A DNA stretch of 21,544 nt. Origin: DATKCA01 sp035544675. GTDB taxonomy: Bacteria > Acidobacteriota > Thermoanaerobaculia > Gp7-AA8. This document shows positions 8,958 to 14,668 of the stretch, in pieces. The position numbers and the translations under genes were made by a program. The stretch is from the NCBI GenBank assembly GCA_035544675.1, contig DATKCA010000186.1, positions 1-21,544 on the forward strand. The letters run 5' to 3'. Each line of letters opens with the position of its first letter. Positions within the stretch are counted from its first letter, which is position 1. The notes under the pieces were generated by a model. The model was not told where the DNA came from. It searched no databases and was given only the letters and a program-made list of their open reading frames with translations.

Positions 8958-9911
8958 GGTATCGGCTGCGCGTAGAGCGGAGAGGACGCTCTCGAAGTCG
9001 GGGGGCAGCGGGGCCTCGAACGTCATGCTCTCGCCGCGGTGCGGGAAGGTGATGCGTCGCGCGTGCAGCGCCTGCCGGGTCATCGATGCGAGCAGGCGCT
9101 GGATTCCCTTGTCGGGAATGCCTCGCCACTGCGGACCGGAGTACACCGGGTCGCCGACGATAGGGTGTCCGAGGTGTTTGAGGTGGACGCGGATCTGATG
9201 GGTGCGCCCGGTGTGCAGAAGGCATCGGAGCACGGATACGTAACGGAACTTCTCCGTGAGCTCATATTCGGTTACGGCGGCGCGACCGCCGGCCACCACG
9301 GCCATCCGCTTCCGGTCGCGCGGATCGCGTCCGACGGCCGCTTCGATCACGCCGCGCGGCCGGGAGGGCGTGCCGTAGACCAGAGCCGTGTACTCCTTCC
9401 GCACGGCAGGTGTGCTCCACTGTTCCTTGAGGCGGCGATGGACCTCGTCGCGCTTGGCGATGACCATGACACCGCTGGTGTCCTTGTCGAGGCGGTGGAC
9501 GATGCCGGGGCGGAGCTCGCCTCCGATTCCGCTGAGATCGCGGACGTGGAAGAGCAGAGCGTTGACGAGGGTGCCGTCGGCGTGGCCGGCCGCCGGGTGA
9601 ACGACCAGTCCGGCGGGCTTGTCGATGACGACGAGGTCGGAGTCCTGGTACAGGACGCTGAGGGGGATCGGCTGCGATGCGACCTCAACCGGCACCGGGT
9701 CGGGGAAGGCGACCTCGAGGAGCTGTCCGGCGGAGACGCGGGTGGACGGTTTGCTGGCCGGGGTCGTATCAAGCCGGACGAAGCCTCGTTCGACGAGACT
9801 GGCAAGAAAACTGCGACTGTGGTCCGGGAACATGGCGCCGAGCGCGCGGTCCAGCCGTGCGCCATCCGATTCGACAGGGACCGTGGCGCGGCGAATCTCG
9901 GAAGTTCTCAC
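8952..9911 (-). CDS. rluD: Ribosomal large-subunit pseudouridine synthase, RluA/RluD family
   Basis: 319 residues from GTG 9911. An N-terminal S4-like RNA-binding domain (ARLDRALG...FLASLVERGFVRLD, about 18-48) precedes the RluA catalytic domain. The active-site motif is HRLDKDTSG (139-147) with catalytic Asp142. RTHQIRVHLKHLGHPIVGDPVY follows, in the family position. It isomerises uridines in 23S rRNA; RluD is the best match by architecture, RluC/RluA less so. The open frame runs on upstream to 10208, but that part lies antisense to the next gene and reads as non-protein; starting at GTG gives the family length. AGGA 14 nt upstream is a poor Shine-Dalgarno. The stop is donated by a heptamer array. 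Confidence 0.93.
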   Translation of the reverse strand: MRTSEIRRATVPVESDGARLDRALGAMFPDHSRSFLASLVERGFVRLDTTPASKPSTRVSAGQLLEVAFPDPVPVEVASQPIPLSVLYQDSDLVVIDKPAGLVVHPAAGHADGTLVNALLFHVRDLSGIGGELRPGIVHRLDKDTSGVMVIAKRDEVHRRLKEQWSTPAVRKEYTALVYGTPSRPRGVIEAAVGRDPRDRKRMAVVAGGRAAVTEYELTEKFRYVSVLRCLLHTGRTHQIRVHLKHLGHPIVGDPVYSGPQWRGIPDKGIQRLLASMTRQALHARRITFPHRGESMTFEAPLPPDFESVLSALRAADTR

Positions 9912-9960
9912 GAAAATTTTTTGAATCCTGCGGTTCGGACTGAAGTTAGAATGCTCTCGC

Positions 9961-9992
9961 AGCATACCAACCAACGGCAGTCTTACTGTCAA
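9961..9992 (-). promoter_or_regulatory. Candidate promoter of rluD
   Basis: On the minus strand a perfect TTGACA (9992-9987) is followed after 20 bp by TATGCT (9966-9961), preceded by TG one base upstream (extended -10). The 20-bp spacing is longer than ideal. Its position implies a transcript start near 9954, consistent with the GTG start at 9911 and against upstream ATG starts. Confidence 0.45.
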
Positions 9993-10014
9993 ACACAGAC
10001 GTAAAGGGGAGACT

Positions 10015-11085
10015 ATGTTCAAAGTGAAGCATTTGGCTCTGGCCGCGGCTGTTGCTCTGAGCGCCGTCAGCATGATGGCGAGTAACTTCCGCGCGGCCGA
10101 CCAGGTGTACCTGCCGGCAGCGGGACGAATCACAGGCGGCGGCGTGACGTTCATCAGTGACGTGTGGGTCCAGAACATGACCAATGATCCGGTGACCGTG
10201 TCGGTCATCTACACGGCCACGTTCGCCGGCAGCAACCAGGCACCGCAGTACGCAAATGACCTCTTCTCGCTCGCTCCGCGCGAGCGGCGCGAGTTCGTCG
10301 ACTTCGTCGGAGCGAACCGCGCCACCGGAAACGGTCTCGGCCTCGATCCGTTTTTCGGAACGCTGATCTTCAACGCCTGCCGTCAGGGCGCCGACTGCAC
10401 TGACCAGGTCGACGAAGTGACCGGCGTCGACCCGGACTTCCGCGACATCGCCGTGTTCAGCCGGATCTACTCGATCCCCGTGGGCGGCAACATCGCCACC
10501 TCACCGTCCAACGGCCAGGCCTTCCCCGGCATCCCCTGGTACAACTATGTCAGCTCCCGCGCGTCGAACATCCAGTCGAGCGGACAGAACCTGAGCACGG
10601 TGGTCATCACCGGACTTCGCAACACCGGCGCGGGCGGCCAGGCCGGAACCTACCGCGGCAACATCGGCTTCATGAATGCGTCGCAGTTCTCGACGACGAC
10701 GATCAGGGTCCGGCTCTACAGGGGCAACGCGCCCGATACCGTCGTGGCCAGCCGCGAGTTCACGGTCGCTCCGCTGAACCACATTCAGATGGGCGTCAGC
10801 GCCATGTTCGGCGACGCGTTTCCGGCCGGACTCAGCTCGACCAACGCGTTCGTCCGCATCGATCAGACCAACAGCGTGGCCACCTCCGATGCTCCGACCG
10901 GCTGTCAGCCCGACGGCTGCCCCGGGTTCATCGCCTACGGCTCGGTGCTCGACAACCTGACCAGCGACGCGACCACGCTCGAGGCCATCTACGAGTTTCC
11001 GCTCAGCCTTGACGGAATCGACACGATCTACGGCTCCAGCGCCGGCAAACCCAACGTCCGCCGCGCTGCGCGCCGCCGTCCGTAG
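10015..11085 (+). CDS. Secreted protein of unknown function
   Basis: 356 residues. A clear Sec signal peptide (basic MFKVKH, then LALAAAVALSAVSMMA) has cleavage expected around residues 23-28. The mature part begins with VYLPAAGRITGGG and is rich in Thr, Ser, Asn, Val and aromatics in alternating patterns, suggesting beta-sheet structure. Two cysteine pairs (CRQGADC and CQPDGC) suggest disulfides. The C-terminus is basic (VRRAARRRP). I do not recognise a domain; adhesin-like or Ig-like secreted proteins of this look are common in Acidobacteriota. AGGGGA at 10005-10010 serves as a ribosome binding site. The gene stands alone, with a strong terminator directly after it. Envelope or extracellular location is inferred. 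Confidence 0.85.
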   Translation: MFKVKHLALAAAVALSAVSMMASNFRAADQVYLPAAGRITGGGVTFISDVWVQNMTNDPVTVSVIYTATFAGSNQAPQYANDLFSLAPRERREFVDFVGANRATGNGLGLDPFFGTLIFNACRQGADCTDQVDEVTGVDPDFRDIAVFSRIYSIPVGGNIATSPSNGQAFPGIPWYNYVSSRASNIQSSGQNLSTVVITGLRNTGAGGQAGTYRGNIGFMNASQFSTTTIRVRLYRGNAPDTVVASREFTVAPLNHIQMGVSAMFGDAFPAGLSSTNAFVRIDQTNSVATSDAPTGCQPDGCPGFIAYGSVLDNLTSDATTLEAIYEFPLSLDGIDTIYGSSAGKPNVRRAARRRP

Positions 11086-11108
11086 CGTTCTTCCATCACC
11101 GACATTGG

Positions 11109-11140
11109 AAAGGCCGCGCTTCCCGCGCGGCCTTTTTTTT
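11109..11140 (+). terminator. Intrinsic terminator of the secreted-protein gene
   Basis: The 11-bp stem AAAGGCCGCGC (11109-11119) pairs with GCGCGGCCTTT (11125-11135) around loop TTCCC, and an 8-nt T run ends at 11140. A textbook rho-independent terminator 23 nt after the stop codon. Confidence 0.95.
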
Positions 11141-11161
11141 CACGGTAAGATCTGCCCGCCG

Positions 11162-11899
11162 ATGGAATTTGCCCGGAATCGACGCGTGCAGCGCATCCAC
11201 CTGGCGCAGCCAGTGGTGGCCAAGCTCGGCTCGACCCCCGTCGTCCTGGTTGACGTCAGTCTTCTCGGCGCCCGCGTCGAGCACAGCACGCCGCTGCAGG
11301 CCGGCGGCAAGGCCCGGCTCACCTTCCGCTGGGACGACGAGCAGATCTCGGCGGAATGCAGGATCATCCGCTCCCGGCTGGAGCGTTTCTCCGTCGGCTC
11401 CGACGGCCTGACCGTCTACCACTCCGGCCTCGAGTTCGAGGAGATGCCGGCCGACATGAAGGAGCGGCTCAAGAACATCATCGCCCGCTTCATCAGCCGC
11501 GCCCTCGAGGAGCAGAAGCTCAACGCCCGCGGCGTCATGCCCGAGCACGACGTGGCCAAGATGCCCATCTTCCGTTACGGCGGCCAGCTCACCGCGAACC
11601 CGACCGATGTGGCGGAGGCAGTGGGCTCGGCGGCTTTGCCGACGAGCCGCATCGCCAAGGAGAGCGGATACATCTGCTATCACCTCGAGAACAACACCTG
11701 GCGCAAGAAGCGAACGCACGATCCCGGGCAGCCGGTGGAGGGTTTCACCATCTCGGCCACCGAGGATCGCGCGCAGGCCGATCTGTTGTGCGAGGCGTAT
11801 CTGAGCTCCGACAAGGAAGGCCGCAGGATGATCCAGCTCTTCGCGCAGCTCTCCATCATGGAAGGGGAAGGGATTCAGCCGGGCCGGTTCGAGCCGTGA
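11162..11899 (+). CDS. PilZ-domain protein with an uncharacterised C-terminal region
   Basis: 245 residues from ATG 11162. The N-terminal part has both c-di-GMP-binding elements of PilZ: RVQR ending at Arg11 (RxxxR, R7-R11) and DVSLLG (D31, S33, G36; D/NxSxxG). The PilZ barrel extends to about residue 110 (GLEFEEM). The remaining ~130 residues (from about MPIFRYGG) contain no family I recognise and end EGIQPGRFEP. It is therefore a probable c-di-GMP effector. An in-frame extension to 11009 would overlap the secreted gene and its terminator, so it is rejected. No clear Shine-Dalgarno; TAAGAT at 11146-11151 could be a -10 giving a very short leader. Confidence 0.85.
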   Translation: MEFARNRRVQRIHLAQPVVAKLGSTPVVLVDVSLLGARVEHSTPLQAGGKARLTFRWDDEQISAECRIIRSRLERFSVGSDGLTVYHSGLEFEEMPADMKERLKNIIARFISRALEEQKLNARGVMPEHDVAKMPIFRYGGQLTANPTDVAEAVGSAALPTSRIAKESGYICYHLENNTWRKKRTHDPGQPVEGFTISATEDRAQADLLCEAYLSSDKEGRRMIQLFAQLSIMEGEGIQPGRFEP

Positions 11900-11910
11900 C
11901 GTCGTGACGC

Positions 11911-11924
11911 CGGTTACCGGTTAC
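11911..11924. repeat. Heptanucleotide array, two CGGTTAC units
   Basis: Two exact CGGTTAC units between the PilZ stop and the acetyltransferase ATG, which starts two bases after the second unit. Same family as 2763, 6558 and 8926. Confidence 0.75.
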
Positions 11925-11926
11925 CG

Positions 11927-12406
11927 ATGCGAATCGAAGCGATGACGGTGGCGGACTGGCCACTCGTGAAACGAATCTACGAGGGGGGCATCGCCATGCG
12001 CCAGGCCACCTTCGAGACCGTGGCGCCGGACTGGCCGGCCTGGGACGCAAGGCATCTTCCGTCGCCGCGGCTGGTGGCCCGGGATCCGGCGGTCGTCGGA
12101 TGGGCGGCGCTCAGCCGCGTCTGGGCGCGGGAGGTGTATCGCGGCGTCTGCGAGGTGAGCGTGTACGTGGACGAGGAGGCGCGCGGCCGCGGCATCGGCT
12201 CGCTGCTTCTGGCCGGGCTCGTCATCGAGTCGGAAAGGGCCGGGATCTGGACTCTGCAGGCGAGCGTATTTCCGGAGAACGCAGCCAGCGTGAGGCTCCA
12301 TCAGCGCCATGGATTCCGGGTCGTGGGAAAGCGCGAGAAAATCGCGCAGCATCATGGCGTCTGGCGTGATACGCTTTTGCTCGAACGGCGCAGTTCGATC
12401 GTTTGA
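11927..12406 (+). CDS. GNAT N-acetyltransferase, phosphinothricin/methionine-sulfoximine acetyltransferase-like
   Basis: 159 residues. GNAT motif A is intact (VSVYVDEEARGRGIGSLLL, with RGRGIG at 86-91 binding acetyl-CoA pyrophosphate). The region around RIYEGGIAMRQATFET and the C-terminal NAASVRLHQRHGFRVVGKREKI...GVWRDTLLLER match the PAT/MddA/YncA group. That group acetylates methionine sulfoximine, phosphinothricin or related amino-acid analogues; the actual substrate is unknown. The length is typical. The ATG directly follows a heptamer array and has no Shine-Dalgarno; 27 nt separate it from the PilZ gene, so they may be co-transcribed. Confidence 0.88.
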   Translation: MRIEAMTVADWPLVKRIYEGGIAMRQATFETVAPDWPAWDARHLPSPRLVARDPAVVGWAALSRVWAREVYRGVCEVSVYVDEEARGRGIGSLLLAGLVIESERAGIWTLQASVFPENAASVRLHQRHGFRVVGKREKIAQHHGVWRDTLLLERRSSIV

Positions 12407-12446
12407 CGGGCCCTTCTCGTCAGGAATGGCGATGGGTCGGCGTCCG

Positions 12447-12475
12447 TTGTACGCTCGTGGAGTAGGGTGTATTAT
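12447..12475 (+). promoter_or_regulatory. Sigma70-like promoter of the rimP-nusA-infB operon
   Basis: TTGTAC (12447-12452), exactly 17 bp, then TATTAT (12470-12475; 5 of 6 to consensus). The predicted start is near 12481-12483, placing the first transcribed bases at the antiterminator hairpin. Confidence 0.65.
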
Positions 12476-12481
12476 TCGACA

Positions 12482-12528
12482 GCTTTCGAGCAGGTCTTTC
12501 GAAAGCGGCCGATTCGGCCGCTTTTTTT
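12482..12528 (+). promoter_or_regulatory. Putative transcription attenuator in the rimP operon leader
   Basis: Hairpin 1: GCTTTCGA (12482-12489) pairs with TCGAAAGC (12499-12506), perfect 8 bp, 9-nt loop. Hairpin 2: AAAGCGGCCG (12502-12511) pairs with CGGCCGCTTT (12515-12524), 10 bp, loop ATT, then Ts to 12528. Both claim 12502-12506, so they are mutually exclusive: hairpin 1 would act as antiterminator and hairpin 2 is an intrinsic terminator. The rimP ATG lies 5 nt after the U-tract, so every conventional upstream transcript must read through it. Hairpin 2 is the more GC-rich and should dominate unless something intervenes. Confidence 0.7.
12502..12528 (+). terminator. Intrinsic terminator immediately upstream of rimP
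   Basis: A 10-bp stem with 3-nt loop, followed by seven Ts in total at 12522-12528 (three belong to the stem base). It could also end transcripts coming from the acetyltransferase gene. With the promoter at 12447-12475 upstream of it, it most likely attenuates the translation operon. Confidence 0.85.
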
Positions 12529-12533
12529 GTTCT

Positions 12534-13001
12534 ATGAGCAACTTACCGGATCGGATCGGGCAGGAAATCCAGAAAATTGTGGACTCCGAGAAGCTCGAGC
12601 TCGTTCACGTTGAGTACAAGAAGCAGGGACGTGGTTACCTGCTGCGCGTCGACATCGACAAGCCCGGAGGGGTGACCCTCGAGGATTGCTCGCTCGTCTC
12701 GCAGCAGATCTCGACGTACCTCGATGTCGATGATGTCGTGCCGGCGGAGTACGAGCTGCAGGTCTCGTCCCCGGGGCTCGACCGGAAGTTTTACAGGGAG
12801 TCGGATTACGAGAAGTTCCGGGGCCGTCTGGTGCGCGTCAAAACGTCCCGGGCGATTCGCGGCCTTCACGTGATCGTCGGCAGGTTGAAGGAGTTCGACG
12901 GCAGGAAGATCGTGGTGACCGATCCGGTGATGAAGAAGGACGCGGACTACGAGATCCCGCTGGCCGACATCAAGGAGACACGCCTCGAAGTGGAGATTTG
13001 A
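12534..13001 (+). CDS. rimP: Ribosome maturation factor RimP
   Basis: 155 residues from ATG 12534. The RimP N-terminal domain (ELVHVEYKKQGRGYLLRVDIDKPGGVTLEDCSLVSQQIS...VVPAEYELQVSSPGLDR) is followed by the SH3-like C-terminal domain, which starts near FYRESDYEKF. It assists 30S subunit maturation. Position before nusA-infB is the classic bacterial order. Upstream in-frame sequence back to 12309 lies in the acetyltransferase gene and leader and is not RimP-like. No Shine-Dalgarno; the bases before ATG are the terminator U-tract. The stop TGA is part of a hairpin. Confidence 0.96.
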   Translation: MSNLPDRIGQEIQKIVDSEKLELVHVEYKKQGRGYLLRVDIDKPGGVTLEDCSLVSQQISTYLDVDDVVPAEYELQVSSPGLDRKFYRESDYEKFRGRLVRVKTSRAIRGLHVIVGRLKEFDGRKIVVTDPVMKKDADYEIPLADIKETRLEVEI

Positions 13002-13020
13002 CCTGGCCGTGGCCAGGTCA
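12999..13020 (+). promoter_or_regulatory. Perfect hairpin at the rimP stop, before nusA
   Basis: TGACCTGGCC (12999-13008) and GGCCAGGTCA (13011-13020) are exact inverted 10-mers separated by GT. The stem includes the rimP stop codon. No T-tract follows, so it is not an intrinsic terminator. It may be an RNase processing site, a pause site or a translational-coupling element. Confidence 0.6.
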
Positions 13021-13049
13021 TCGGAGCGGAGCGAAGGATCAAAGGAACG

Positions 13050-14603
13050 ATGTTCAACGAAAACCTCAGCAAGGACATCAAGGCGCTCGCGTACGAGAAG
13101 TCCATCGACGCCGAGCGCGTATACAAGGCCCTCGAAGACGCGCTCTCGACCGCGGCGCGCAAGTACTACAAGACCCGCGAGCCGCTCGAGACCATCCTGG
13201 ACCGCGCCTCCGGCTCGATGAAGATCAACGTCCTCAAGGAGATCGTCGAGGACGAGAACCAGATCGAGGACCCCCAGGCGCAGTGGACCCTGGAGCAGGC
13301 CCGCAAGATCGACCCCGAAGCGCAGACCGGCGACACGATCAAGCTCGACTACATCACCAAGGAAGTGGTCGACGTCGTCAAGGACCCGCACACGCAGATC
13401 CGCACCTACGAGGCCCAGAAGATCGACGCCGAAGTCGAGCAGGGCGATGAGGTCAAGATCCCTCTGACCAAGCCGCCCGACGAGCTGGGACGCATCGCCG
13501 CCCAGTCGGCCAAGCAGGTCCTCTACCAGAAGGTCCGCGAGGCCGAGCGGGAGAAGGTCTACAACGAATTCAAGGACAAGCTCGGCGAGCTCGAGAACGG
13601 CTACGTGAAGCGGTTCGAGCGCGGCGACATGATCATCGACCTCAACGGCAAGACCGAGGGCATCATCCCCCGCTCGCAGCAGTCCCGCGCCGAGCGGTAT
13701 TCGCAGGGCGACCGCATCAAGGCCGTCGTCATCGACGTGCACACGCAGCCCAAGGGGCCGCAGGTCGTCCTCTCGCGCACCGACCCCCGACTGCTCGTCA
13801 AGCTCTTCGAGATGGAAGTGCCGGAGATCTACGACGGCACCGTCGTCATCAAGGGCGCCGTGCGCGAGCCGGGTGAGCGCGCCAAGATCGCGGTCATGTC
13901 GCGCGAGCGCGACGTCGACCCGGTCGGCGCCTGCGTCGGCATGAAGGGCAGCCGCGTGCAATCCATCATCCGCGAGCTCCGCGGCGAGAAGATCGACATC
14001 ATTCCCTGGAACGACGACATCGTCGTCTACGCCCAGAACTCGCTGGCCCCGGCCAAGATCACCCGCGTCAGCGTGACCAGCGACGAGCAGGCTCACCGCC
14101 CGCACCTCGACGTCATCGTCGACAACGACCAGCTCTCGCTGGCCATCGGCAAGCGCGGCCTCAACGTCCGCCTGGCCGCCGAGCTGATCGGCGCGAAGAT
14201 CGACATCAAGTCCGAAGAGGAAGTGAAGGGCGAGGTGGCCGATGCGCTCTCCGCCATGCTGCAGGAGGCCATGGCCGAGTCGCGATCGCAGACCAACGTG
14301 CACGACATCGACGATCTGCCCGCGGAATGGGCCGACCAGCTCGAAGCGGCCGGCTACGACGACCTCGACTCGGTTGTGAACGCCTCCGTCGAGGACCTCA
14401 CCGCGATCGACGGGATCGACGATGACGCGGCCGCCCAGATCATCGAGCTGGCCCGCAAGCACGAAGAGGTCGAGGAAGAGCCCTACGAGGCGACGGAAGA
14501 CGAAATCGAAGAAGCGGAAGCGGCCGCGGCTGCAGCAGCCGAGGCCGAAGCCGAAGCGGAATCACCCGACGAGAAGCAGGAAGAAGCGGTGGAGAGGCCT
14601 TAG
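13050..14603 (+). CDS. nusA: Transcription termination/antitermination factor NusA
   Basis: 517 residues. Order: RNAP-binding N-terminal domain (1-~175), S1 domain (~180-243), KH1 with DPVGACVGMKG (290-300), KH2 with AIGKRGLNVRLA (~365), one helix-hairpin-helix-like repeat (YDDLDSVVNASVEDLTAIDGI, ~435-460), and an acidic Ala/Glu tail. It binds RNA polymerase and RNA to modulate pausing and termination. The N-terminal domain looks about 40 residues longer than E. coli NusA because a segment seems duplicated: ARKIDPEAQTGDTIK (84-98) resembles AQKIDAEVEQGDEVK (122-136). AAGGA at 13042-13046 or 13034-13038 precedes the ATG. The stop TAG is inside a heptamer array. Confidence 0.97.
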   Translation: MFNENLSKDIKALAYEKSIDAERVYKALEDALSTAARKYYKTREPLETILDRASGSMKINVLKEIVEDENQIEDPQAQWTLEQARKIDPEAQTGDTIKLDYITKEVVDVVKDPHTQIRTYEAQKIDAEVEQGDEVKIPLTKPPDELGRIAAQSAKQVLYQKVREAEREKVYNEFKDKLGELENGYVKRFERGDMIIDLNGKTEGIIPRSQQSRAERYSQGDRIKAVVIDVHTQPKGPQVVLSRTDPRLLVKLFEMEVPEIYDGTVVIKGAVREPGERAKIAVMSRERDVDPVGACVGMKGSRVQSIIRELRGEKIDIIPWNDDIVVYAQNSLAPAKITRVSVTSDEQAHRPHLDVIVDNDQLSLAIGKRGLNVRLAAELIGAKIDIKSEEEVKGEVADALSAMLQEAMAESRSQTNVHDIDDLPAEWADQLEAAGYDDLDSVVNASVEDLTAIDGIDDDAAAQIIELARKHEEVEEEPYEATEDEIEEAEAAAAAAAEAEAEAESPDEKQEEAVERP

Positions 14604-14650
14604 ACCTGAGGCGTTAGTTCTTAGGCCTTAGTCCTTAGGCGTTAGGTTTC
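14595..14650. repeat. Heptanucleotide array, AGGCNTT family (8 units)
   Basis: Units AGGCCTT, AGACCTG, AGGCGTT, AGTTCTT, AGGCCTT, AGTCCTT, AGGCGTT, AGGTTTC. It starts within the last codons of nusA, gives the TAG stop (14601-14603), and fills most of the nusA-infB gap up to the infB ribosome binding site. A third sequence family with the same 7-bp period. Confidence 0.88.
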
Positions 14651-14668
14651 CAAATCCTAGGAGATTGA

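Noticed and set aside
9912..10208. N-terminal extension of the RluD-type gene
   Set aside because: It is antisense to the secreted-protein signal peptide and upstream of the candidate rluD promoter; RluD family length is reached from GTG 9911.
12480..12533. Initiator tRNA gene (metY) upstream of rimP, as in E. coli
   Set aside because: Only 53 bp are available and they form two hairpins with a U-tract; no cloverleaf or CCA.
12543..14462. 639-codon open frame on the minus strand opposite rimP and nusA
   Set aside because: Composition is biased to L, D, V, H and R, as expected for the antisense of high-GC codons; no domain, no ribosome binding site, and it lies fully opposite conserved genes.
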